Part shown: positions 1 to 9,944 of the stretch, one piece after another
Layout of the letters: every line of letters starts with the position of its first letter
How positions within the stretch are numbered: position 1 is the first letter of the stretch
Source of the DNA: Limnoglobus roseus
GTDB lineage: Bacteria > Planctomycetota > Planctomycetia > Gemmatales > Gemmataceae
Direction of reading: 5' to 3'
Length of the DNA stretch: 64,000 nt
Assembly: GCF_008254045.1 (NCBI RefSeq)
Contig: NZ_CP042425.1
Location: forward strand, 5,022,001 to 5,086,000
Translations under genes and position numbers: made by a program
Notes under the pieces: model-generated
Database searches by the model: none
Seen by the model: the letters and a program-made list of their open reading frames with translations, nothing else
Told to the model about the DNA's origin: nothing

Positions 1-146
1 ATAAGTTGCAGGGCGTGCGCGATCGGATCGTACCGGCCGCCGTCGGAGAAACTGTCCGGCGTCGCATTCACGATACCGAGGATGAGAGGGCGGATTCCGA
101 TTTCAAAGCGATGTTGCCGGCAACGCCAGACTCGTGGGGTACTCAT
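1..146 (-). CDS. folP: dihydropteroate synthase, N-terminal fragment (cut by window edge)
   Basis: Dihydropteroate synthase condenses pABA with a dihydropterin pyrophosphate in folate synthesis. Only about 48 N-terminal codons lie in the window; the rest runs off the left edge. Translating the minus strand from the ATG at 146 gives a short basic leader, then the family's first signature, LGIVNATPDSFSDGGRYDP, which matches the pterin-binding N-terminal motif (usually NVTPDSFSDGG; one Val is Ala here). The ATG overlaps the stop of the upstream zinc-ribbon gene as ATGA (143-146), so translational coupling is likely. The signature is seen; the enzyme identity follows from family knowledge and rests on about 20 residues. 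Confidence 0.85.
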   Translation of the reverse strand, partial: MSTPRVWRCRQHRFEIGIRPLILGIVNATPDSFSDGGRYDPIAHALQL

Positions 147-577
147 TCTCGCGGCGAACTCTTTCGAGGGATCGGCGGCGGGGGTGTTTCGCCGGGTCGG
201 AGGGCGATCGGCTTGCCGTTCACCTTGGTCAAGTAGTCCGAAGCATCCACCTGCTTCTTCCGCCGCAGATTCTTTTGAAGTACCTTGCTCGCCGACCTCT
301 TGCCATCGGTGCTCGGAGAGGCCGCAGCGGGTGAAGCCGGCACCGCCTTAGCCACCGTCGGTACGGCCGGCTTCACCGGCGGAGGAGCTGGGTCGTCTTC
401 GATGATCTCGGCGACATCCAGAACCTCTTCTTCCACGACCTCGAACCCCTCCGAAGCGTTTGGGTCGGGAACGACGAACGAGGTCTTGCACTGGGGGCAG
501 GTGACGCGCTTGCCGATGGCGGCGTCCGGGGCCGTCATCTTGGCGGAACAGCCGGAACAGGTGATCGGAACGGGCAT
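143..577 (-). CDS. small protein with N-terminal zinc ribbon, unknown function
   Basis: The protein is 144 aa. It opens with a four-cysteine zinc ribbon, C7xxC10 and C27xxC30, separated by 16 residues, followed by an acidic stretch, a Pro/Ala-rich low-complexity linker (about 60-95) and a basic C-terminus. There is no signal peptide or membrane segment. The ATG at 577 places the ribbon at the very N-terminus, as in the two paralogous ribbons at 47916-48599 and 48677-51400; a longer reading frame upstream is not needed. Its stop overlaps the start of folP, so the two probably share a transcript. The ribbon resembles the short planctomycete and myxobacterial ribbons found at the front of many unrelated proteins. 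No function can be assigned beyond metal binding. Confidence 0.75.
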   Translation of the reverse strand: MPVPITCSGCSAKMTAPDAAIGKRVTCPQCKTSFVVPDPNASEGFEVVEEEVLDVAEIIEDDPAPPPVKPAVPTVAKAVPASPAAASPSTDGKRSASKVLQKNLRRKKQVDASDYLTKVNGKPIALRPGETPPPPIPRKSSPRE

Positions 578-756
578 GGGGGAACTCCGCGGATTGCCGA
601 TATGGTACAGGCGAACAGGCCGCGTGGGGAAAAAAGTCGGACTCTCGGATTTGGACACGCGAACCGATATAACGGTGGTACCGGATTCGTTATCACCACG
701 CCTGCGGAGCTCCGTCACACACCGCAGATTCTCATTCGCAAGGTTTGAGGTCCGAA

Positions 757-2706
<1,950 letters not shown>

Positions 2707-2713
2707 CGCGCCG

Positions 2714-2741
2714 AAGCCCACGGACGGTCGTCCGTGGGCTT
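2714..2741. repeat. 13-bp palindrome between korA and korB
   Basis: The arms 2714-2726 and 2729-2741 are perfectly complementary, separated by only 2 nt, and have the ends AAGCCC and GGGCTT. There is no T-tract beyond TT. The element resembles an intrinsic terminator, yet it lies between two subunits of one enzyme. It is one of six such palindromes in the window. Confidence 0.8.
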
Positions 2742-2776
2742 TCACCCACATACCACTTTCACCCACACACATAATC

Positions 2777-3796
<1,020 letters not shown>

Positions 3797-3831
3797 TTGG
3801 CTGCTGACGGTTTGCCGCTTTCAGCCATACA

Positions 3832-3862
3832 AAGACCGGGAGGGACTGACCCTTCCGGTCTT
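3832..3862 (+). terminator. probable intrinsic terminator after korB
   Basis: A 13-bp stem (3832-3844 with 3850-3862, one G-T wobble) and a 5-nt loop follow the korB stop by 35 nt. There is no strong T-run after it. Confidence 0.6.
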
Positions 3863-3906
3863 CTGCTTTCCGGTTGAAAGTGGCGAACTGTGAGCGTGAG
3901 CGATCC

Positions 3907-4419
3907 ATGTACTGCCCGACCTGCAACCAGTTGAACGTGCCCGGCGCGGAAGCGTGCGAGAAGTGCGGCGCGGACATGACCGCCCTCGACCGCCCGATGC
4001 CGCACGACAAGGTGGAAGCCAGTCTGATGTCGGAACCCGTGGCGTGCCTGGCCCCGAAGCCGGCGGTCGTCGTGCGCGACGATGCCACCATCGGCGAGGC
4101 GATGAGGACGATGATCGACCGGGCCGTCGGGGCGCTCCTCGTAGTCAACGCCGGCCAGAAACTCGTCGGCATCCTGACGGAACGGGACTTCCTAACGAAA
4201 GTGGCCGGGCAAGCCCGCTTCGAGCAAAAACCGGTCCGGGAGTACATGACCGCGAATCCGGAAACGGTCTCGCCGCTCGACCCCTTGGCGTTCGCACTCC
4301 AGCGGATGGACACGGGCGGCTACCGCCACTTGCCGGTGGTCGGCCAACACGATCGGCCGATCGGCGTGATCTCCGTCCGGGATGTCCTCAAGCACATCAC
4401 GAAACTCTGCAAGGAATGA
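3907..4419 (+). CDS. zinc-ribbon plus CBS-pair protein
   Basis: The protein is 170 aa. Residues 3-20 form a small zinc ribbon (CPTC, then CEKC) and residues about 45-170 form two CBS motifs in tandem, each with the hydrophobic pattern ending in VGILTERDF and IGVISVRDVL. A CBS pair binds adenosine nucleotides and usually regulates a partner. No catalytic domain is attached, so this is probably a cytosolic sensor or adaptor. It lies 110 nt after korB, behind a probable terminator, so coregulation with korAB is uncertain. The ATG at 3907 was chosen because the first cysteine pair follows immediately; the Shine-Dalgarno signal is weak. Confidence 0.85.
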   Translation: MYCPTCNQLNVPGAEACEKCGADMTALDRPMPHDKVEASLMSEPVACLAPKPAVVVRDDATIGEAMRTMIDRAVGALLVVNAGQKLVGILTERDFLTKVAGQARFEQKPVREYMTANPETVSPLDPLAFALQRMDTGGYRHLPVVGQHDRPIGVISVRDVLKHITKLCKE

Positions 4420-4447
4420 GAAGCCGGTTCTCGTCTCCGTTTTTTTT
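4418..4447 (+). terminator. possible weak intrinsic terminator after the CBS gene
   Basis: A short stem (GAGAA/TTCTC, 4418-4432) overlaps the stop codon and is followed by a run of eight or more T at 4440-4447. The stem is weak but the T-run stands out in this GC-rich sequence. Confidence 0.4.
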
Positions 4448-4634
4448 AACACTGCCTTTCATTTCCTGTCATGATGGATCGGTCTGAACGTACCAAATAA
4501 AGTCGTTCAGATTCTTGTCAGGCAAACTCCTAGAAGTGTCAGGTTTTCCCACACCCCGAGCCAGTCATGACCTACACTTCCAGTCTCTGCCAAGTCCGTC
4601 CGCCTCTCTCACAACGTCGTTACGAGGAGTGAGT

Positions 4635-5552
4635 ATGGGTTCCACCTCGCCCGTCATGGGTCGGCGTGCGTTCACGTTGATCGAGTTGTTGGTCGTCATT
4701 GCGATTATCAGTGTGCTCATCGGCCTCCTCTTACCGGCCGTGCAGAAGGTTCGCGAGGCGGCAAGCCGTGCGAAGTGTACGAACAACTTGAAACAACTCG
4801 CCCTCGCGATGCACGGCTATTACGACGTGCAGAACTACTACCCCAACTATTACCCGGCCGGCCTTCCGACGACTGACGCCCGGCGGTACACCAGCAACTG
4901 GACCTACCAGATCCTGCCGTTCATCGAGCAAGACAACCTCTATCAGCAGAGCTTTCAAACGCAGGCCGATTTCGTGGCCGCCTTCCGCGCGCACGAGGTT
5001 TCGACCTTCGTCTGCCCGAGTGCGCCGAACGGCGGGATCTCGGCCACGAACAATGTTTCACTGACCCACTACCTCGCGGTGGCCGGCCGTCGGTGGTACG
5101 ACGCGAACACGGCCGGCATCAACGGCGACACCGGCATCATCGGCACGTGGCCCGCCACGCGGAAACTCCGACTCGCCATGATCACGGACGGCACGAGTTC
5201 GTCGCTCTTCTTCGGCGAACGCCCGCCCACCGGCGACGCCGGGAATTGGGGGTGGCTGTTCTATTCGACGCCCGACTACGACACGATCATCTGGGCGTCG
5301 GCCCTCACGCCAGTTCTGGACAGCGTGGCATACAAGACCGACGCCGCCGGTAAGGCGTGCCCTTTCCCGGCCTACTTCCAACCCGGCAAGCAGTCGAACC
5401 GCTGTGACACCAACCACCTCTGGAGTCTTCACACGGGCGGCGGCAACTTCGCGTTCGCGGACGGCTCGGTGCGGTTCCTCAACTACTCCGCGGGCACGAC
5501 GACGGTCGTGGCGATGTCCACCCGCGGCATGGGAGAGGTGGTGATCGAATGA
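4635..5552 (+). CDS. DUF1559 protein with prepilin-type N-terminus
   Basis: The protein is 305 aa. It starts with a type IV pilin-like leader, RRAFTLIELLVVIAIISVLI, which is cleaved and methylated by a prepilin peptidase and forms the hydrophobic helix of pseudopilins. The rest is the DUF1559 domain, ending in the characteristic FAFADGSVRFL segment. This family is greatly expanded in planctomycetes and is thought to be exported through a type II secretion/pilus-like route; its role is unknown. GAGGAG five nt before the ATG at 4635 supports the start. It overlaps the following lipoprotein gene by ATGA, so the two are translationally coupled. Confidence 0.92.
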   Translation: MGSTSPVMGRRAFTLIELLVVIAIISVLIGLLLPAVQKVREAASRAKCTNNLKQLALAMHGYYDVQNYYPNYYPAGLPTTDARRYTSNWTYQILPFIEQDNLYQQSFQTQADFVAAFRAHEVSTFVCPSAPNGGISATNNVSLTHYLAVAGRRWYDANTAGINGDTGIIGTWPATRKLRLAMITDGTSSSLFFGERPPTGDAGNWGWLFYSTPDYDTIIWASALTPVLDSVAYKTDAAGKACPFPAYFQPGKQSNRCDTNHLWSLHTGGGNFAFADGSVRFLNYSAGTTTVVAMSTRGMGEVVIE

Positions 5553-6004
5553 AACCGCACCTCCTCATCCTCGTCGCTGCGCTCGGCGTGGTCGGTTGTG
5601 GGCCTTCACTGGGCACCCTGTCGGGGAAGGTCTGTTACAACGGTCGGCCGGTCGTGTACGGGACCGTGGTCGTGATCGACTCGGAAGGGCTGCCCCATCC
5701 CGGTACGATCGAACCGGACGGCCGATATGAAGTCTCGGGCCTTCCGGCCGGTGTTGCCACCATCTGTGTGACAAGCCCGTCCCCGCCGGGGACCGAGAAC
5801 AAACTGCCACCCGGCCCCAAGGGGCGCTCGCAAAAGGCCGACGCAATGCGAACAAAACGCGAAGACGAACCGACCCCAGCCGCCCCCGCCGACGTGATCA
5901 GTAATTGGCAGTCGATCCCGGACCGATTTTCCGACCCCACGCAGTCAAAATTGCAGTTCACCGTCAGGCGTGGCTCGAACTCCTGGGACATTCCTCTCGA
6001 TTGA
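5549..6004 (+). CDS. small predicted lipoprotein with carboxypeptidase-regulatory-like fold
   Basis: The protein is 151 aa. Residues 1-17 are a lipoprotein signal peptide ending at Cys17 (VVGC). The following LSGKVCYNGRPVVYGTVVVI and DGRYEVSGLPAG pattern is typical of a carboxypeptidase-regulatory-like beta-sandwich. The C-terminal part is Pro-rich and low in complexity. Small proteins of this sort commonly follow DUF1559 genes in planctomycetes, and the 4-nt overlap here fits a joint cell-envelope role (inference). No enzymatic motif is visible. Confidence 0.82.
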   Translation: MKPHLLILVAALGVVGCGPSLGTLSGKVCYNGRPVVYGTVVVIDSEGLPHPGTIEPDGRYEVSGLPAGVATICVTSPSPPGTENKLPPGPKGRSQKADAMRTKREDEPTPAAPADVISNWQSIPDRFSDPTQSKLQFTVRRGSNSWDIPLD

Positions 6005-6094
6005 CCATGCGCACTTTCACGCCGCCTAGGTTGGGCGGCGGTCGCTCACTTCCTAGAATAACGTCGCCCATTTCTCCAGTTCCCGGAGTAAATC

Positions 6095-8383
6095 ATGCGA
6101 CTCTCCCTACTCGCACTGTTTCTGTGCGCCGGCACGCTGCCGGCGGCCGATTGGAAACTCGCCCCGACGCCGTTGATGACGAAGTGGGGTAAGCAAATCA
6201 CCCCGGAGAAAACGCCGTGGGCCGAGTACCCGCGGCCGCAGTTGGTTCGCAAGGACTGGCTGAATCTCAACGGCCTCTGGGACTACGCCATCACGAAGAA
6301 GGGCGAAGCGAAGCCATCGGCGTGGGACGGCAAAATTCTCGTTCCCTTCTGCATTGAGTCGGCCCTCTCCGGCGTTGGCAAACACCCGACGCCGGCACAA
6401 GAGCTATGGTACCGCCGCGACCTGGACGCGAGTGCGTGGAAGGGCCAGCGCGTTCTCCTGCACTTCGGGGCCGTCGACTGGGAGACGACCGCCTATGTCA
6501 ACGGCAAGGAAGTCGGCACCCACAAGGGCGGGTTCGACCCGTTCAGCTTCGACATCACCGACGCTCTCAAGGACGGTAAGGGAGAACTCGTTCTGAAGGT
6601 GTGGGACCCGACCGACAAGGGCAGTCAGCCGGTCGGCAAGCAGATCGAGAACCCGCACGGCATCTGGTACACGCCGGTCAGCGGCATCTGGCAAACGGTG
6701 TGGATGGAGCCGGTTCCGAACCCCGGACCGGGGCCGCTGTACGTCAAGCGCGTTCAGTTCATCCCCGACATCGACAAGGGCGAGGTCGAAGTCCTCGTCG
6801 AGATCAACTCCGACGCCTTGCCGGTCACGGCCGAGGTGACCATCACCGGCGCTGGTACGCAATCCGTTCAAGCCGGGAAGGCGGCGCGGGTCAAGGTGCC
6901 GAACGCGAAGTTGTGGACGCCGGACGCGCCCCACCTGTACCCAGTTACGATCAGCCTTACGCGGGAACACCGAGCACAGATGATGCGCGAGGCCGGCGAG
7001 ACGGTGTCAAGTTACTTCGCCATGCGGAAAGTCTCGGCCGGCCCCGACGAGAACGGCACGCTCCGCCTCCTGCTGAACAACAAGCCGCTGTTCCAGGTCG
7101 GGCCGCTCGATCAGGGGTGGTGGCCGGACGGGCTGCTCACGCCGCCGTCGGAGGAGGCGATGCGGTACGACCTGGAAATGCTGAAAAAGATGGGCATGAA
7201 CATGGTCCGCAAGCACATCAAGATTGAACCGGCCCGGTACTACTACGACTGCGACCGCATGGGCTTCGTGGTGTGGCAGGACATGCCGAGCGCCATCAAC
7301 CGCACGAAGAAGCACTTCATCCCGCCGGGCGCGAAGCAGGACGCCGATGACCAGTTCACCGACACCGAGAAGAAGCAGTTCAACCTTGAACTCAAGGCGA
7401 TGATCGATCACCTGAAGTTCTTCCCGTGCATCTACTGCTGGGTGCCGTTCAACGAGGGCTGGGGCCAGCACGACACGAACGCGATCCTGAAGTGGACGAA
7501 GGAGTACGACCCGACGCGGCTGGTCAACGGCCCGAGCGGGTGGGAGGACCGCGGGTACGGCGACATGAAAGACGCCCACATCTACCCCGGCCCCGGCATG
7601 TTCCCGATCATGAAGGACCGCGTCTCCGTCCTCGGCGAGTTCGGGGGTCTCGGCCTACCGGTCAAGGACCACCTCTGGAAAGATCAAGGTAACTGGGGCT
7701 ACCGCACCTATAAGACCGAGGAAGAACTTCGCACGAACTACCACGGACTGATGACCCGCCTCCACCCGCTCATCGGCAAGGGCCTGTCGGCGGCCGTCTA
7801 CACGCAGACGACCGACGTGGAAGTCGAGGTCAACGGCTTCATGACCTACGACCGTGAGGTGATGAAGTTCGACGTGGCCGACATGGCGAAGTGGCACAAG
7901 ACGCTGTTCGGCCCGGCCCCGGAAGTTAAAGAACTGGTGCCGACCTCGGAAACGACCGGCCAGACGTGGAAGTACCGTACCGACGCGCCGCCGGAAGGGT
8001 GGGCGAAGGCCGACTTCGATGCCGCCACGTGGTCGGAGGGGAAGGGCGGCTTCGGCTCAAAAGGTACGCCGGGGTCGATCATCGGCACCGAGTGGACCGG
8101 AAAGAACATCTGGCTCCGCCGCACGTTCGAGTTGAAGGACTTGCCGGCGGGCGAACTGATGGTGCGGTTCCATTGTGACGAGGACGGCGAGGTGTACGTC
8201 AACGGCGTACTGGCGGCCAGTCTGCCGGGGTACACCACCGGGTACACGGAGGTCCCGCTATCGGCGGCCGCGGTGAAGGCCCTGAAGGCCGGGCCGAACA
8301 CGTTGGCGGTGAAGGCCAAGAACGCCGGCGGCGGGCAGTACATCGACGTTGGTTTGGTTGAACAGATCCCGGCAAAGAAATAA
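6095..8383 (+). CDS. secreted glycoside hydrolase family 2 enzyme
   Basis: The protein is 762 aa with a signal peptide (residues 1-18, cleavage near PAADW). The order is the GH2 sugar-binding jelly roll (RPQLVRKDWLNLNGLWDY onward), an immunoglobulin-like middle domain, then the catalytic barrel. The acid/base candidate is Glu454 in VPFNEGWGQ and the nucleophile candidate is Glu515 in VLGEFGGL. Residues about 640-760 add another beta-sandwich that ends by binding-type motifs (FHCDEDGEVYVNG). Members hydrolyse beta-galactosides, glucuronides or mannosides; the substrate cannot be told from sequence. GGAG six nt before the ATG at 6095 supports the start. It stands alone between the lipoprotein gene and DUF4058. 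Confidence 0.9.
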   Translation: MRLSLLALFLCAGTLPAADWKLAPTPLMTKWGKQITPEKTPWAEYPRPQLVRKDWLNLNGLWDYAITKKGEAKPSAWDGKILVPFCIESALSGVGKHPTPAQELWYRRDLDASAWKGQRVLLHFGAVDWETTAYVNGKEVGTHKGGFDPFSFDITDALKDGKGELVLKVWDPTDKGSQPVGKQIENPHGIWYTPVSGIWQTVWMEPVPNPGPGPLYVKRVQFIPDIDKGEVEVLVEINSDALPVTAEVTITGAGTQSVQAGKAARVKVPNAKLWTPDAPHLYPVTISLTREHRAQMMREAGETVSSYFAMRKVSAGPDENGTLRLLLNNKPLFQVGPLDQGWWPDGLLTPPSEEAMRYDLEMLKKMGMNMVRKHIKIEPARYYYDCDRMGFVVWQDMPSAINRTKKHFIPPGAKQDADDQFTDTEKKQFNLELKAMIDHLKFFPCIYCWVPFNEGWGQHDTNAILKWTKEYDPTRLVNGPSGWEDRGYGDMKDAHIYPGPGMFPIMKDRVSVLGEFGGLGLPVKDHLWKDQGNWGYRTYKTEEELRTNYHGLMTRLHPLIGKGLSAAVYTQTTDVEVEVNGFMTYDREVMKFDVADMAKWHKTLFGPAPEVKELVPTSETTGQTWKYRTDAPPEGWAKADFDAATWSEGKGGFGSKGTPGSIIGTEWTGKNIWLRRTFELKDLPAGELMVRFHCDEDGEVYVNGVLAASLPGYTTGYTEVPLSAAAVKALKAGPNTLAVKAKNAGGGQYIDVGLVEQIPAKK

Positions 8384-8423
8384 CGGGCCGAGCGTGGTAG
8401 AATCTCCGACGGGAGGTTCTGCC

Positions 8424-9164
8424 ATGCCGATTCACGACTGGGCGCGGGTGGACGCCGGGGTGTTTCACGGTTTCCACCTACGATGGATCGCTGAAATTTG
8501 TAAGGCGATGAACAACGGCCTGCTGCCGAGTGGGTATTACGTCGATGCCGAGCAAGTTGCGGAACGAAAAGAAGTCGATGTCCTGACACTTCAAATGCCG
8601 ACGCCGGTCGGCTCACCGGCGGAACCGTCCGATGGCGGCGTGGCCGTAGTCGAAGCGGGCATCGGGCACCGTGTGGCTGGCAAAGTCAAGAAGCCGAAGC
8701 CGCGACAGCGCCGGCTGGTTCTGCGGCACGTCACGGGCCACCGAGTGGTGGCCTTGTTGGAACTCGTCTCGCCGGGCAACAAGGGTCGTCGCACGAGCGC
8801 GATCGAGTTCGCCGGCAAAGCCTACGATGCCATCGAACACGGCATTCACGTTACCATGATCGACTTGTTTCCAGCAACAAGGGCGGCCCCGCACGGTCTT
8901 CACAACATTATCTGGCGGCGGTACGACCGGGAGCGAGTGATGCCGCCCCTCGATCGTCCCCTTACGTTGGCCGCCTTCACGGGTTCGACCCCGCCGGAGA
9001 TGTTCTTCGAGTTTCGCCGCGTCGGGGAAGAACTGCCCGCGTTCCCGGTCATGCTGTCCGCCACCCGTGGCGTCTTCGTGCCGCTTGCCGAGACTTACGC
9101 CGCCGCTTTCGCCGGCAGTCCGCCGTACCTCCGTGACCTTCTCACCCAACCGGCCACAACTTAA
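8424..9164 (+). CDS. DUF4058-like protein
   Basis: The protein is 246 aa and begins MPIHDWARVDAGVFHGFHL, the typical opening of a planctomycete family usually annotated DUF4058. It has a conserved basic middle (RQRRLVLRHVTGHRVVALLE) and LVSPGNKG, a segment resembling the core of restriction-endonuclease-like folds; I do not claim nuclease activity. GGGAGG seven nt before the ATG at 8424 fixes the start. The ECF sigma gene begins 3 nt after its stop, so both are probably on one transcript. Function unknown. Confidence 0.72.
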   Translation: MPIHDWARVDAGVFHGFHLRWIAEICKAMNNGLLPSGYYVDAEQVAERKEVDVLTLQMPTPVGSPAEPSDGGVAVVEAGIGHRVAGKVKKPKPRQRRLVLRHVTGHRVVALLELVSPGNKGRRTSAIEFAGKAYDAIEHGIHVTMIDLFPATRAAPHGLHNIIWRRYDRERVMPPLDRPLTLAAFTGSTPPEMFFEFRRVGEELPAFPVMLSATRGVFVPLAETYAAAFAGSPPYLRDLLTQPATT

Positions 9165-9167
9165 CCC

Positions 9168-9869
9168 ATGTTCGCCACCACCCGTTGGAGCCTGATCGCG
9201 GCCGCGTCGGAGACGGCCACGCCCGAGGCGCGGCAGGCGCTCGCGGACCTGTGCGCGGCGTACTGGTTCCCGGTGTACGCCTACGTCCGGCGGCGCGGCC
9301 ACGCACGGCACGCGGCCGAGGACTTGACGCAGGCGTTCTTCGCGCGACTGCTCGAAAAGAACGACCTCGCGGCCGCCGACCCCGACCGTGGCCGGTTCCG
9401 CTCGTTCCTGCTCACGGCCTGTCAGAACTTCCTGGCCAACCAGCACGACCATGATTCGGCCCGGAAGCGAGGCGGTGGCGTATCGAACCTCTCGCTCGAT
9501 TTCGAATCGGCAGAAGGGAAGTTCAACCGCGAGCCGGCTGCCGCGGACGACTCTGCCGAGCGGCTCTTCGAACGCCGTTGGGCCGTAGAACTGCTCGACC
9601 GGGCACTGACGGAACTACGGCGGGAGTACGCCGAGACGGATCGCGAAACCCTTTTCGACGTGCTGAAACCCACCCTTTCCGGCGATGCAACTGCAGGGTA
9701 TGAGCAACTCGCGGACCGCCTGTCACTGACCGTGGGAGCCGTGAAGGTCGCGGTTCACCGCCTTCGGCAGCGGTACCGCGACCGTGTTCGCGACGTGATC
9801 GGTCGCACGGTCGCCGATCCGAACGAGGTCGACGACGAAATTCGTGACCTTTTCGCGGCACTGCGGTAA
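9168..9869 (+). CDS. ECF-type RNA polymerase sigma factor
   Basis: The protein is 233 aa. The N-terminal TTRWSLIAAA opening is typical of the planctomycete ECF sigma factors found beside Ser/Thr kinases. Region 2 includes YVRRRGHARHAAEDLTQAFF, with the DLTQ core, followed by GRFRSFLLTACQNFLAN. Region 4 is the helix-turn-helix YEQLADRLSLTVGAVKVAVH. It is longer than a minimal ECF factor, mostly from an insert of about 50 residues between regions 2 and 4. There is no anti-sigma gene next to it; the membrane kinase 75 nt downstream is the obvious candidate regulator (inference from the common ECF-kinase arrangement). Confidence 0.9.
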   Translation: MFATTRWSLIAAASETATPEARQALADLCAAYWFPVYAYVRRRGHARHAAEDLTQAFFARLLEKNDLAAADPDRGRFRSFLLTACQNFLANQHDHDSARKRGGGVSNLSLDFESAEGKFNREPAAADDSAERLFERRWAVELLDRALTELRREYAETDRETLFDVLKPTLSGDATAGYEQLADRLSLTVGAVKVAVHRLRQRYRDRVRDVIGRTVADPNEVDDEIRDLFAALR

Positions 9870-9944
9870 ATTGCCTGTAACCTTTCTCGGGGACTGCTTC
9901 AGAACCGGGTGACGCCCGCGACCCTCCGCCGCCCGAGGCCACCC

